Source: Actinomycetes bacterium (GTDB lineage Bacteria; Actinomycetota; Actinomycetes; Actinomycetales; Dermatophilaceae). Taken from it: 42,434 bases of DNA. The stretch is from assembly GCA_029778715.1 (NCBI GenBank), contig JAKOPT010000162.1, forward strand, positions 1-42,434. Reading direction: 5' to 3'. Under the pieces are notes generated by a model. It ran no database searches, was not told the origin of the DNA, and saw nothing but the letters and a program-made list of their open reading frames with translations. A program made the position numbers and the translations under genes. Every line of letters begins with the position of its first letter. Position 1 is the stretch's first letter. Below are positions 32,159 through 41,213 of this stretch, one piece after another.

Positions 32159-33148
32159 ATGGCCGGTCCGCACCCGAGCACGGCCGCCATCCGGTATGCC
32201 GTCCGTTCGGCACTCGCGGAATTCGCACCATCGACCGAGGCTCCCCTCGTCCTCGTCGCCTGCTCCGGGGGCGCGGACTCTCTCGCGCTCGCCGTCGAAT
32301 TGGCCCACGAGGCGCCGCGCGCCGGGGTGCGCGCCGGTGCCGTCGTCGTCGACCACGGCCTCCAGGCCGACTCGGCCGCGGTCGCGTCGATGGTGGCCGA
32401 TTGGCTCGGTGCGCTCGCCCTCGACCCGATTCGGGTGGTCGCGGCCAGCGTCACGCCCGGCCCCGACGGGCTCGAAGCCGCCGCTCGCCAGGCTCGGTAT
32501 GCCGCCCTCGAGACCGCCGCGATCGACGCCGGCGCGGTCGCCGTACTCCTCGGGCACACCCTCGACGACCAGGCCGAACAGGTCCTCCTCGGGCTGGTCC
32601 GCGGCTCGGGGCTGCGGTCTCTCGCCGGGATGCCGCCGGCCCGCGGCCGGTACCGCCGCCCGCTGTTGGGGATCACCCGTCGCCAATGCCGGCAATCCCT
32701 CGACGACCAGGACATCCACTGGTGGGAGGACCCGATGAACGAGGACCCGGCGTTCACGCGGGTGCGTGCCCGGCGCGCCGTGGCCGACCTCGAACGCGAC
32801 CTCGGCCCGGGCGTCGCCGCGGCCCTGGCCCGCACCGCGGGCCAGGCCCGCGCCGACGCCGGCCTCCTCGACGCGCTCGCCGACGAGGCCGTCGCCGCGC
32901 TGGGCGGTGGGCCGTGGCCGGTCGCGGCGCTCGCGGCATACCCGACCCCGATCCGGACCCGGATCTGGCGGCGCCTCCTCATCGACGCCGGGGCCCCGGC
33001 CGGGCAGGTGAGCGCGCGGCATACCGACGCCTGCGACGCCCTCGTGACCCAGTGGCGCGGGCAGGGCCCGGCGCACGTGCCCGGCAACCTGCGGGTCCAC
33101 CGCCGCGGCGCCGAGGTGGCCGTCACCCCCGGGAAACCCGAGCGCTAG
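32159..33148 (+). CDS. tilS: tRNA(Ile)-lysidine synthase
   Basis: A 329-residue N-type ATP pyrophosphatase that converts C34 of the AUA-reading tRNA-Ile to lysidine. The PP-loop SGGADS is at residues 36-41 in [20 protein letters not shown] and [20 protein letters not shown] are further family marks. Shorter than the E. coli enzyme because actinobacterial forms lack its full C-terminal domain. It begins one base after the DUF2342 stop. Its TAG stop is the first half of a TAGGCT -10-like box that may serve hpt. Confidence 0.9.
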   Translation: MAGPHPSTAAIRYAVRSALAEFAPSTEAPLVLVACSGGADSLALAVELAHEAPRAGVRAGAVVVDHGLQADSAAVASMVADWLGALALDPIRVVAASVTPGPDGLEAAARQARYAALETAAIDAGAVAVLLGHTLDDQAEQVLLGLVRGSGLRSLAGMPPARGRYRRPLLGITRRQCRQSLDDQDIHWWEDPMNEDPAFTRVRARRAVADLERDLGPGVAAALARTAGQARADAGLLDALADEAVAALGGGPWPVAALAAYPTPIRTRIWRRLLIDAGAPAGQVSARHTDACDALVTQWRGQGPAHVPGNLRVHRRGAEVAVTPGKPER

Positions 33149-33151
33149 GCT
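33146..33151 (+). promoter_or_regulatory. Possible hpt -10 box overlapping the tilS stop codon
   Basis: TAGGCT shares its first three bases with the tilS stop. It lies 47 bases before the hpt GTG; the leader contains CAGGAG, 5 bases before the GTG. No clear -35 is seen. Confidence 0.3.
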
Positions 33152-33198
33152 GGGAACCGCTCGTCTCCACCTCGACCACCCCACCCCCAGGAGTCCCC

Positions 33199-33750
33199 GT
33201 GGACGTTGCCCAGATGTCGGACGACCTCGAACGAGTCCATGTCACCCAGGACCAGATCCACGCCCGACTCGACGAGTTGGCCGCCGAGATCGCGGCCGAG
33301 TATGCCGGGCAGGACCTCCTCCTCGTCGGCGTCCTCAAGGGGGCGGTCATGGTCATGGCCGACCTCATGCGGGCCCTGCCGATGAGCGTGCCCGTCGACT
33401 GGATGGCCGTCTCCTCCTATGGTTCGGGCACCAAGTCCTCCGGTGTCGTCCGCATCCTCAAGGACCTCGAGGCGGACATCTCCGGCAAACACGTCCTCAT
33501 CGTCGAGGACATCGTCGACTCCGGCCTGACCCTGTCGTGGATCAAGTCCAACCTCGAATCCCGCAACCCGGCCTCGGTCGAGATCTGCACGATGCTCCGC
33601 AAACCCGACGCGGCCAAGGTCAAGGTCGACGTGCGCTGGGTGGGCTTCGACATCCCCAACGAGTTCGTCGTCGGCTACGGCCTCGACTATGCCGAGCGCT
33701 ACCGCGGGCTGCGCGACGTGGCCACCTTGGCCCCGCACGTCTACAGCTGA
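33199..33750 (+). CDS. hpt: Hypoxanthine (guanine) phosphoribosyltransferase
   Basis: A 183-residue purine-salvage enzyme that joins hypoxanthine or guanine to PRPP. The PRPP-binding motif is [14 protein letters not shown] (Glu103, Asp104, Asp107); [14 protein letters not shown] and [12 protein letters not shown] (the mobile-loop region) also match. [19 protein letters not shown] closes the active site. The start is a GTG with CAGGAG upstream. The tilS-hpt-ftsH order is widely conserved in Actinobacteria and Firmicutes. Confidence 0.94.
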   Translation: MDVAQMSDDLERVHVTQDQIHARLDELAAEIAAEYAGQDLLLVGVLKGAVMVMADLMRALPMSVPVDWMAVSSYGSGTKSSGVVRILKDLEADISGKHVLIVEDIVDSGLTLSWIKSNLESRNPASVEICTMLRKPDAAKVKVDVRWVGFDIPNEFVVGYGLDYAERYRGLRDVATLAPHVYS

Positions 33751-33874
33751 GGAGCGGGCCGCGGGCGTGGGCTCTCGGCGAGCGGGCGGCATACCCGCCG
33801 ATCCCGGGAACGAAGACGCCCGCCCTGGCGTTTCACCCCTTGCGTATGCCGCCGGCTCCGGCTCTGGTGCCCGG

Positions 33875-33880
33875 TAGCGT
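33875..33880 (+). promoter_or_regulatory. Possible ftsH -10 box
   Basis: TAGCGT in the 215-base gap before ftsH. A small hairpin, GACGCC facing GGCGTT, lies upstream near 33809 and may end the hpt transcript. GAAGGAGGGG at about 33932-33941 is too far (more than 20 bases) from the ftsH ATG to be an ordinary ribosome binding site. Confidence 0.3.
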
Positions 33881-33965
33881 GTACTCGTCGGTGGGCTGTG
33901 GTCGCCGGCTGTTCGCACTGACCCGATGATCGAAGGAGGGGCCCCACCGGGCCTGGGCAACGTCC

Positions 33966-35930
33966 ATGGATTTCAAGCGCCTTTTTCGAGCCCCCCTGTT
34001 CTGGGTGCTCGTCGTCATCGCCATCACCGTCGGCATTTTCTCGATGGACTCCAGCGGGGGGTATGCGCGGATCACGACGGCCCAGGCCGAGCAGCTCCTC
34101 AACCAGGACAAGGTCGACAAGGCCCTGTTCACCAGCGACAACGTGCTCAACCTCGACCTGAAGAAGGGTGAGACGTTCTCCGACAAGGACGCCGGGGTCA
34201 ATGCGGCGACCAAGGTGCGCACCGAGTTCATCGAGGCCCGCGCCGATTCGCTCGTGACCCTCGTCAACTCCAAGGTCCCCACCAACTTCAACGACGAGAT
34301 CAAGGGCACTAGCTTTTTCTGGACGTTCCTGATGAGCGTTTTCCCGGTGTTGCTGCTCGTGGGGTTGTTCTGGTTCATGATGACCCAGGCCCAGGGGGGC
34401 GGCTCGCGGGTCATGCAGTTCGGCAAGTCACGGGCCAAGTTGGCGAGTAAGGACACCCCGTCGGTGACGTTCGCCGATGTCGCCGGCGCCGACGAGGCCG
34501 TCGAGGAGTTGCACGAGATCAAGGACTTCCTCGCCGACCCGGGCAAGTTCCTCGCCGTGGGCGCCAAGATCCCCAAGGGTGTGCTGCTCTACGGCCCGCC
34601 CGGCACGGGCAAGACGTTGCTGGCCCGCGCGGTCGCCGGGGAGGCGGGGGTGCCCTTCTACTCGATTTCCGGGTCCGACTTCGTCGAGATGTTCGTCGGT
34701 GTCGGTGCCAGCCGGGTCCGTGACCTGTTCGAGCAGGCCAAGGCCAACGCGCCGGCCATCGTCTTCGTCGACGAGATCGACGCCGTGGGCCGCCACCGCG
34801 GCGCCGGCCTCGGCGGCGGTCACGACGAGCGCGAGCAGACCCTCAACCAACTCCTCGTCGAGATGGACGGCTTCGACGTCAAGACCAACGTCATCCTCAT
34901 CGCGGCGACCAACCGCCCCGACATCCTCGACCCGGCCCTCTTGCGCCCGGGCCGGTTCGACCGGCAGATCGCCGTCGAAGCCCCCGACATGATCGGGCGG
35001 CACCGCATCCTCGAGGTGCATGCCCAGGGCAAGCCGATGGCTGCCGGGGTCGACCTGCTCGCCGTCGCGCGCCGCACCCCCGGGTTCACCGGTGCCGACC
35101 TGGCCAACGTCCTCAACGAGGCCGCCCTGCTCACCGCCCGCTCCGACAAGAAACTCATCGACAACGAGGTGTTGGATGAGGCCATCGACCGGGTCATCGC
35201 CGGCCCGCAGAAGCGGACCCGGATCATGTCGGCCAAGGAACGCAAGATCACGGCATACCACGAAGGCGGGCACGCGATCGTGGCGGCCGCCATGAACCAC
35301 ACCGACCCGGTGACCAAGGTGACGATCCTGCCGCGCGGGCGAGCCCTGGGCTACACCATGGTGATGCCGGTCGACGACAAGTACTCCACGACCCGCAACG
35401 AACTCCTCGACCAGCTCGCCTACGCCCTCGGGGGCCGGGTCGCCGAGGAGATCATCTTCCACGACCCGACGACCGGGGCCGCCAACGACATCGAGAAGGC
35501 GACGTCGATGGCCCGCAAGATGGTCACCGAGTACGGCATGAGCGAGCGGGTGGGGGCGGTCAAACTCGGCCAAAGCCAGGGTGAGGTGTTCCTCGGCCGC
35601 GACATGGGTCACCAGCGCGACTACTCCGAAGAGGTCGCGAGCGTCGTCGACGAGGAGGTGCGCCGCTTCATCGAGTCCGCGCACGACGAGGCCTGGCACG
35701 TCATCAACGACAACCGCGCCATCCTCGACACACTCGTCCTGGAACTGCTCGAGAAGGAAACCCTCGGGCAGGCCGAGGTGGCCGCGATTTTCACCGGCCT
35801 GGTCAAGCGCCCGTTGCGGGAGCAGTGGCTCTCCAGCGAGCACCGCACCGTGAGCGACCAGCCGCCGGTGCTCACCCCGGCCGAGGCGGCCGCGCTGAGT
35901 GCCGCCGGCTCCGACGCGCACCCCGCCTGA
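33966..35930 (+). CDS. ftsH: ATP-dependent zinc metalloprotease FtsH
   Basis: A 654-residue membrane AAA protease that degrades misfolded membrane proteins and regulatory targets. Two membrane helices (about 9-27 and 112-132) flank an extracytoplasmic domain. Walker A is GPPGTGKT (from 210), Walker [12 protein letters not shown], the second region of homology [19 protein letters not shown], and the zinc site HEGGH (432-436), with the distal Asp in [12 protein letters not shown]. The start matches the family opening [13 protein letters not shown]. The ribosome binding site is unclear. folE follows after 6 bases. Confidence 0.96.
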   Translation: MDFKRLFRAPLFWVLVVIAITVGIFSMDSSGGYARITTAQAEQLLNQDKVDKALFTSDNVLNLDLKKGETFSDKDAGVNAATKVRTEFIEARADSLVTLVNSKVPTNFNDEIKGTSFFWTFLMSVFPVLLLVGLFWFMMTQAQGGGSRVMQFGKSRAKLASKDTPSVTFADVAGADEAVEELHEIKDFLADPGKFLAVGAKIPKGVLLYGPPGTGKTLLARAVAGEAGVPFYSISGSDFVEMFVGVGASRVRDLFEQAKANAPAIVFVDEIDAVGRHRGAGLGGGHDEREQTLNQLLVEMDGFDVKTNVILIAATNRPDILDPALLRPGRFDRQIAVEAPDMIGRHRILEVHAQGKPMAAGVDLLAVARRTPGFTGADLANVLNEAALLTARSDKKLIDNEVLDEAIDRVIAGPQKRTRIMSAKERKITAYHEGGHAIVAAAMNHTDPVTKVTILPRGRALGYTMVMPVDDKYSTTRNELLDQLAYALGGRVAEEIIFHDPTTGAANDIEKATSMARKMVTEYGMSERVGAVKLGQSQGEVFLGRDMGHQRDYSEEVASVVDEEVRRFIESAHDEAWHVINDNRAILDTLVLELLEKETLGQAEVAAIFTGLVKRPLREQWLSSEHRTVSDQPPVLTPAEAAALSAAGSDAHPA

Positions 35931-35936
35931 GCCCCC

Positions 35937-36512
35937 ATGGCTACCATCGACCAGGCCCGCGCTCAGGCCGCGGTCCGTGAACTGCTGCTCGCCGTCGGCG
36001 AAGACCCCGACCGTGAGGGGTTGCGGGAGACGCCCGCCCGGGTGGCCCGCGCCTACGCGGAGTTGTATGCCGGGCTCAACCAAGACCCCGCGGACGTGCT
36101 CGCCACGACCTTCGAGATCGACCACGAAGAACTCATCATCGTGCGCGACATCGAGCTCTACAGCACCTGCGAACACCACCTGCTGCCCTTCCACGGGGTC
36201 GCGCACGTCGGCTACATCCCGGCGCCGGACGGGCGGGTCACCGGCTTGTCCAAGTTGGCCCGGCTCGTCGACGTGTTCGCCAAACGCCCGCAGGTGCAGG
36301 AGCGGATCACGACCCAGATCGCCGATGCCCTCGTGGAGCATCTCGGCGTGCAGGGCGTGATCGTCGTCGTCGAGGCCGAGCACCTGTGCATGTCGATGCG
36401 AGGGGTCCGCAAACCCGGGGCCCGCACCATCACGTCCGCGGTCCGGGGGCAACTGCGCAATCCCGCGACCCGGGCGGAGGCGATGGCGCTGCTCACCGGC
36501 GGCCGGCCGTGA
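35937..36512 (+). CDS. folE: GTP cyclohydrolase I
   Basis: A 191-residue enzyme that converts GTP to dihydroneopterin triphosphate, the first step of folate synthesis. The zinc ligands are Cys78 ([10 protein letters not shown]), the nearby His and Cys151 ([15 protein letters not shown]). The [20 protein letters not shown] stretch is strongly conserved. Length is typical. It lies between ftsH and a lipid aminoacyltransferase-like gene; the stop overlaps the next GTG by 4 bases. folP and folB-folK follow, so most of the early folate pathway is in one run. Confidence 0.96.
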   Translation: MATIDQARAQAAVRELLLAVGEDPDREGLRETPARVARAYAELYAGLNQDPADVLATTFEIDHEELIIVRDIELYSTCEHHLLPFHGVAHVGYIPAPDGRVTGLSKLARLVDVFAKRPQVQERITTQIADALVEHLGVQGVIVVVEAEHLCMSMRGVRKPGARTITSAVRGQLRNPATRAEAMALLTGGRP

Positions 36513-38539
36513 CCTCCGAGGAACCCACCTCAGCCGGTCCCGACCCGGCAGATAGCGATCCTCCGGACCCCCAAGACCGCCCCGGTCCGGGCGTTTCGCC
36601 GGCCGAGTCGGCCCGCGCCAAGCGCAAGCGGATCAAGGCCGAACGCGCCGCCGCCGAACCCGCCCAGGCCTCACCCGTGGCCCGCGAGCGGGAGGCGACC
36701 CTTGCCGCGCAGGCCGCGGACGGCATACCGTCCTTGAGCCGGCCCCGCCCCACGAAGGCGCCCGACGTCGACGCCCCCGCCGCTCGCGAAGCCGGCCCCT
36801 CCCGCGAGGTCCTCCAGCGCTTCCTGGCCCCCTCCAAGGCGCCGGCGCGGATCGGCACCTTCATCTACCTCGTCGCCCTCCTCAACATCGCCTCCGCCGT
36901 GTGGCGGCCGTGGCGCAACACCATCGACATCCTCGCCGACTACATCCCGGGCGCGGCCTACAGCTTCGCCACCGTCGCCTCGATCATGGCCGGGCTGTTC
37001 CTGCTGCTGCTCGGGCGGTCCATCAAGCGTGGGCAGAGCCGGGCCTGGTGGTTCGCCGTCATCCTGCTGTCCTTTTCGCTGCTCTCCCACCTGCTCGCCG
37101 ACCCCCGCCTGACGCCGGTCGCGACGCTCGTCGTCGTCGTGGGTCTGGGCTTCCTCATCGCGTACCGGCGGGAGTTCACCTCCCAATCCGACCCGCGGAC
37201 GCGCTGGGGGGCACCCAAGGTCTTCGCCCTGCTCCTGCTCGGGTCGCTCGTCGTCGGGCTGCTCCTCGTCTGGTTCAACCGGCACAGCGTCATCGGGTAC
37301 CACTGGCCCGGCGTGGGCAACGTGCTCCTCTATGTCGTCAGCGGGCTGCTCTGGCAGAACCCGGACGCCACCTACGACGGCCAGATCACCCAGCGCGCCG
37401 AACTGGTCAACACCGTCCTCGGAGTCCTCGGCATCGTCACCGTGCTCACCCCGCTCGCGATGTTCTTCTCCCCGTCCAAACAAGTCGGCACCCTCACCGC
37501 CGCCGACGACGCGCGCATCCGCGACTCTCTCGAGCGCTTTCCCGAGTCGTTGGGCTATTTCAACACCCGCGCCGACAAGCAGGTCATCTGGTCCGACACC
37601 GGCAAGGCCGGGATCGCCTACCGGGTCGTCGGCGGGGTCATGCTCGCCTCGGGCGACCCCCTCGGGGATGCCGAGGCATGGCCGGGTGCCATCAAGGCCT
37701 TCCTCGACCGCGCGGACCGGTACGCCTGGACCCCGGCCGTGCTCGCCTGCTCCGAACTTGCCGGCACCATCTGGATCCGCGAGACCGGGTTCCAAGCTCT
37801 CGAAATCGGCGACGAGGCCATCATCGACACCGCCGCCTTCACCCTCGCCGGGCGCTCGATGCGCAACGTGCGTCAGATGGTCAACCGGATCCGCCGTCAG
37901 GGGTACACGACCCAGATGGTGCGGGTGCGCGAGGTGCCGCCCGCCGAGCGCACCCAGGCGCGCGCCGACGCCGATGCGTGGCGGGCCGGTGGCACCGAGC
38001 GGGGGTTCTCGATGGCGACCAGCCGCGTCCTCGACGCCGAGCGCGACCCCGAGGCGGTCGTCGTCTTCGCCCGGCGTGAGGGTGCCGTCGAGGGGATGCT
38101 CCAGTTCGCCCCTTGGGGCACCGACGGCATGTCTCTCGACCTCATGCGCCGCAACCCGCACTCGGACCCCGGCGTCAACGAACTCCTCATCTGCGATGCC
38201 CTCGCCGCCGCCCCCCATCTGGGCATCCGGCGGGTGTCGCTCAACTTCGCCATGTTCCGGTCGACCTTTGAGCGGGGGGCCCGCTTGGGCGCCGGCCCGG
38301 TCCTCAAGACGTGGCGCAAGATCCTTGTCGTCGGCAACCGTTGGTTCCAGTTGGAGAGCCTGTACAAGTTCAATGCCAAGTTCGCCCCGACGTGGTATCC
38401 CCGGTTCGTCATCTACCCCCGGGTCGCCGATTTCGTGCGCGTGTCGGTGGCCGCCGGCCGGGCCGAGGCCTTCATCGTGGGGCCCTCGGTGCGGTCGTTG
38501 TGGAATCGGCGCCGGCGTCGTTCAGGAGGTTCGTCGTGA
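36509..38539 (+). CDS. Membrane phosphatidylglycerol lysyltransferase-like protein (MprF/LysX type, DUF2156)
   Basis: A 676-residue protein. A cytoplasmic, charged, Pro/Ala-rich N-terminus of about 110 residues precedes six or so membrane helices (residues about 110-325). The C-terminal DUF2156 GNAT-like domain contains [15 protein letters not shown] and [20 protein letters not shown], with [14 protein letters not shown]. In MprF and LysX this domain moves lysine (or alanine) from a charged tRNA to phosphatidylglycerol, reducing envelope negative charge and increasing peptide resistance. The lysyl-tRNA synthetase domain of mycobacterial LysX is absent. The GTG start overlaps folE and the stop overlaps folP, each by 4 bases, so it is embedded in the folate operon. 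The amino acid transferred is unknown. Confidence 0.85.
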   Translation: MTSEEPTSAGPDPADSDPPDPQDRPGPGVSPAESARAKRKRIKAERAAAEPAQASPVAREREATLAAQAADGIPSLSRPRPTKAPDVDAPAAREAGPSREVLQRFLAPSKAPARIGTFIYLVALLNIASAVWRPWRNTIDILADYIPGAAYSFATVASIMAGLFLLLLGRSIKRGQSRAWWFAVILLSFSLLSHLLADPRLTPVATLVVVVGLGFLIAYRREFTSQSDPRTRWGAPKVFALLLLGSLVVGLLLVWFNRHSVIGYHWPGVGNVLLYVVSGLLWQNPDATYDGQITQRAELVNTVLGVLGIVTVLTPLAMFFSPSKQVGTLTAADDARIRDSLERFPESLGYFNTRADKQVIWSDTGKAGIAYRVVGGVMLASGDPLGDAEAWPGAIKAFLDRADRYAWTPAVLACSELAGTIWIRETGFQALEIGDEAIIDTAAFTLAGRSMRNVRQMVNRIRRQGYTTQMVRVREVPPAERTQARADADAWRAGGTERGFSMATSRVLDAERDPEAVVVFARREGAVEGMLQFAPWGTDGMSLDLMRRNPHSDPGVNELLICDALAAAPHLGIRRVSLNFAMFRSTFERGARLGAGPVLKTWRKILVVGNRWFQLESLYKFNAKFAPTWYPRFVIYPRVADFVRVSVAAGRAEAFIVGPSVRSLWNRRRRRSGGSS

Positions 38540-39426
38540 GTTCCCCGTGGACCTTAGGCGGTGGCCGGGTCGGGTGCCTGCCACCGGCGGCCCCGCTCAT
38601 CATGGGCGTGGTCAACGTGACCCCCGACTCGTTCTCCGACGGCGGTGAATGGTTCACGCCGGAGGCTGCCATCGCCCACGGGCTCGAGCTGAGGGCCCAG
38701 GGCGCGCACCTGCTCGACGTGGGTGGTGAATCCACCCGCCCTGGGGCCGAACGCCCGCCGGTGGCCGAGGAACTGCGCCGCGTCCTGCCGGTGGTCCGTG
38801 CCCTCGCCGACGTCGGGGCCGTGGTCTCCATCGACACGATGCGCGCGGAGGTGGCGCAGGCGGCGCTCGCCGCGGGGGCGGCATACGTCAACGATGTGAG
38901 CGGCGGGTTGGCCGACCCCGAGATGGCCGGCGTCGTCGCCGCGGCGGGCGTCCCGTTCGTCGTCATGCACTGGCGGGGACACAGCGTCGACATGCAACGC
39001 AAGGCCGTGTATGCCGATGTCGTCGGTGAGGTGTGCGTCGAACTCACCGAGCGCGTCGAGGCCCTCACCGCGGCCGGTATCGCGCGCGAGCGCCTCATCC
39101 TCGACCCGGGCATCGGGTTCGCCAAGACCGCCGCCCACAACTGGGAGTTGCTTCGTGGCTTGGGCCAGGTGGTCGCCCTCGGGTTGCCGGTGCTCCTCGG
39201 GACCAGCCGCAAGGCCTTCCTCGGCGCGGTCGGGCGGGCCGGTGGTGTGCCTCGACCGGCGTTGGAACGCGACGTCGCCACCGCGGTGACCAGCGCTTAT
39301 GCCGTGTCGGCCGGGGTGTGGGCGGTGCGGGTTCACGACGTGGTGAGCACCCGGGACGCCCTCGATGTCGCTCACGAGTTGTGGGCGGCACCGGGCGCTG
39401 CGGGTGCGACAAAGGAGCGGGCATGA
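38536..39426 (+). CDS. folP: Dihydropteroate synthase
   Basis: A 296-residue TIM-barrel enzyme joining hydroxymethyl-dihydropterin pyrophosphate to p-aminobenzoate, the sulfonamide target. Marks are MGVVNVTPDSFSDGG, DVGGESTRPGA, SIDTMRAEVA, YVNDVSGG and DPGIGFAKTAAHNWELL. The GTG at 38536 has AGGAGG 6 bases upstream and overlaps the previous stop. ATGA overlap with the next gene indicates translational coupling. Confidence 0.96.
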   Translation: MSSPWTLGGGRVGCLPPAAPLIMGVVNVTPDSFSDGGEWFTPEAAIAHGLELRAQGAHLLDVGGESTRPGAERPPVAEELRRVLPVVRALADVGAVVSIDTMRAEVAQAALAAGAAYVNDVSGGLADPEMAGVVAAAGVPFVVMHWRGHSVDMQRKAVYADVVGEVCVELTERVEALTAAGIARERLILDPGIGFAKTAAHNWELLRGLGQVVALGLPVLLGTSRKAFLGAVGRAGGVPRPALERDVATAVTSAYAVSAGVWAVRVHDVVSTRDALDVAHELWAAPGAAGATKERA

Positions 39427-40319
39427 GCGATCGGATCACCCTGACCGGGGTGCGCGGCATCGGCCACCACGGGGTCTTTGCCCACGAGCGGCGCGACGGT
39501 CAACCGTTTGTCGTCGACGTCGAGATCGAGGCCGACCTCGCGGGCGCGGCCGGGAGTGATGACGTGGCCGACACGGTCAACTATGGCGAGATCGGCGCCT
39601 CGGTGCTCGCCCGTATCGAGGGCGAACCCGTCGATCTCATCGAGACGCTCGCTGCGCGGATTGCCGGCGACGTGCTCGGGCACCGGCTCGTCGACGTGGC
39701 CACGGTGACCGTGCATAAGCCGCAGGCGCCGGTGGGGGTGGAGTTCGGTGACGTGAGCGTGTCGGTGACGCGTGACCGCGCTCCGGTGCCGGTCGTGATT
39801 GCGTTGGGGGCGAACCTTGGTCATGTTGAGGAAACCCTGGAAGCGGCGCTGGCCGCGCTGGCGGCGTGCCCCGGGTTGAGCGGGGTGCGGGCCTCCCGGT
39901 GGTTCGAGACCGAGCCGATCGGGGGACCGGACCAGCCGGCATACCTCAATCTCGTCGCCACGGCCCTGACCCGGTGGTCGGCGCCGCGGCTGCTGCGGGC
40001 CCTGCATGCGATCGAGGCCGACCACGGGCGCGTGCGGGAGGTGCGTTGGGGGGCGCGCACCCTCGACCTCGACCTCATCCAGTACGGCGAGCCGGGTAGT
40101 CCCGACGAGTGGCTGGCGATCGGCCCGGAGCTCACCCTGCCGCACCCGCGGGCGCACGAGCGCGCCTTCGTCCTCGTCCCCTGGCACGATGTGGCGCCGT
40201 CGGCGTCGCTGCGGCTCGGGGCCGGCGGCGCCGTCGTGACCCTCGCGTCGGTGGTCGCGGACCTCGATACCTCGGGTGTGCGGATGCTCGGGCCCAGCGA
40301 CGGGCGGGGGCACCGATGA
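39423..40319 (+). CDS. folBK: Bifunctional dihydroneopterin aldolase / HPPK (FolB-FolK fusion)
   Basis: A 298-residue protein in one uninterrupted frame. Residues 1-120 are FolB: RITLTGVRGIGHHGVFAHER, NYGEIG and DLIETLAARIA, with the active-site Lys in VTVHKPQAPV. After a linker as short as RDRAPVP, residues about 126-298 are FolK: VVIALGANLGHVEETLEAAL, ETEPIGGPDQPAYLNLV and RTLDLDLIQYG, then LPHPRAHERAFVL. The two catalyse consecutive folate steps, aldol cleavage of dihydroneopterin and pyrophosphorylation of the product. Fusions of this kind are known in Actinobacteria. Start ATG 39423 overlaps folP; the stop overlaps the DUF3180 gene. Confidence 0.93.
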   Translation: MSDRITLTGVRGIGHHGVFAHERRDGQPFVVDVEIEADLAGAAGSDDVADTVNYGEIGASVLARIEGEPVDLIETLAARIAGDVLGHRLVDVATVTVHKPQAPVGVEFGDVSVSVTRDRAPVPVVIALGANLGHVEETLEAALAALAACPGLSGVRASRWFETEPIGGPDQPAYLNLVATALTRWSAPRLLRALHAIEADHGRVREVRWGARTLDLDLIQYGEPGSPDEWLAIGPELTLPHPRAHERAFVLVPWHDVAPSASLRLGAGGAVVTLASVVADLDTSGVRMLGPSDGRGHR

Positions 40320-40801
40320 CGCGCCGCGGGCTCGGCCTGGGCCGGGTGGGTGCCGTCGTTCTCGTGGCGGGCGGGCTGACGACGATCGGCGCGTTGCTGT
40401 GGCAGCGCACCGGGCGCCTCATCCCCGAACCGCCGCTGCTCACCGGGGTGCTGTTGCTGGTTCTCGGCGGTCTGCTGCTTGGGGTCGCCTGGCCGGTGCG
40501 GTCGTATTTGCGTGGTCGGCGCCCGCGCCTCGATCCGCTCCGGGCCGCCCGTGCGCTCGTGCTCGCCCAGGCCGGGGCGCTCACCGGGGCGCTGCTCACC
40601 GGCTGGTATGCCGGCCAGCTCGCCGTGGTCCTGGGCGGGCTCGACCTGCTCGTCTATCACGACCGGGCCTGGCGCTTGGGGCTGTTGGCGGTGGTGTCGG
40701 TGCTGCTCATCGGCGCGGGCCTGTGGGCCCAGTCGTGGTGTCGCTTCGACCCGCCGTCCGGCGGCGTCGGACCGTCATCCGAAGAGCCGCCGGTGGACTG
40801 A
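40316..40801 (+). CDS. DUF3180 membrane protein
   Basis: A 161-residue protein with four hydrophobic segments (about residues 12-30, 40-60, 80-110 and 118-140) and a Pro-rich cytoplasmic tail. DUF3180 is an actinobacterial family of unknown function that regularly follows folK; the conserved part is TGWYAGQLAVVLGGLDL. ATGA overlap with folBK makes it the last gene of the operon. The R copy of the left-end repeat begins 55 bases after the stop. Confidence 0.82.
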   Translation: MTRRGLGLGRVGAVVLVAGGLTTIGALLWQRTGRLIPEPPLLTGVLLLVLGGLLLGVAWPVRSYLRGRRPRLDPLRAARALVLAQAGALTGALLTGWYAGQLAVVLGGLDLLVYHDRAWRLGLLAVVSVLLIGAGLWAQSWCRFDPPSGGVGPSSEEPPVD

Positions 40802-40856
40802 CTGTCGCCCGTCGCCGTCGTTGCCACGCCCTTTTGGTTCGTCGCACCGGTCACTC

Positions 40857-40929
40857 CTTTCCCGCCTGAAGTGCCTAGCGTCCACTTCGCACCTCGACTG
40901 TCGGGGGGCGGAGTGTCCCTTTCCCACTG
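40857..40929 (-). repeat. Structured ~73-base repeat, inverted copy R
   Basis: Reverse complement of the L1/L2 repeat: GGGAAAGG blocks at both ends and the CACTTCAGGCGGGAAAGG end are kept. The central hairpin has changed bases, and several pairs are replaced by G-T or other pairs. It lies between the folate operon and the right-end DUF222 fragment. The rest of 40802-41213 contains no gene I can support. Confidence 0.75.
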
Positions 40930-41213
40930 CAAGTCCGCTGATGCCTCGCCGGGAGGCCGCTGTGGCACAGGTAGGCGGCTCCCTTGTGGTGGTAGTGGCA
41001 CGCCGCGATCACGTCGGCGGCGTTCGCCGGGTTGCTCCGCGACGTGGATGCTGCGGTGGGGGCCGGGATCGTGAGGACGCGCTCAAGGCCGGGGATGGTG
41101 GTGCTGGGGCGTGTTGGTCCTCCTGCGCGCGGAGCGGGGAGCCGGGTCTCGTGGTCTGGAAGTGGCCGCCGGCGCCTGGGTGACCCAACCGCTGGTGCCG
41201 TTCTCGTGCTGGG

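Noticed and set aside
33926..34171. 81-codon frame overlapping the start of ftsH
   Set aside because: It has a GGAGG-like sequence inside it rather than before it, overlaps the motif-supported ftsH start in another frame, and shows no domain.
40930..41213. Possible plus-strand gene or pseudogene between repeat R and the HNH gene
   Set aside because: Frames here give no recognisable domain, no ribosome binding site and no consistent codon bias. A faint hydrophobic Val/Gly stretch is not enough to call a remnant.
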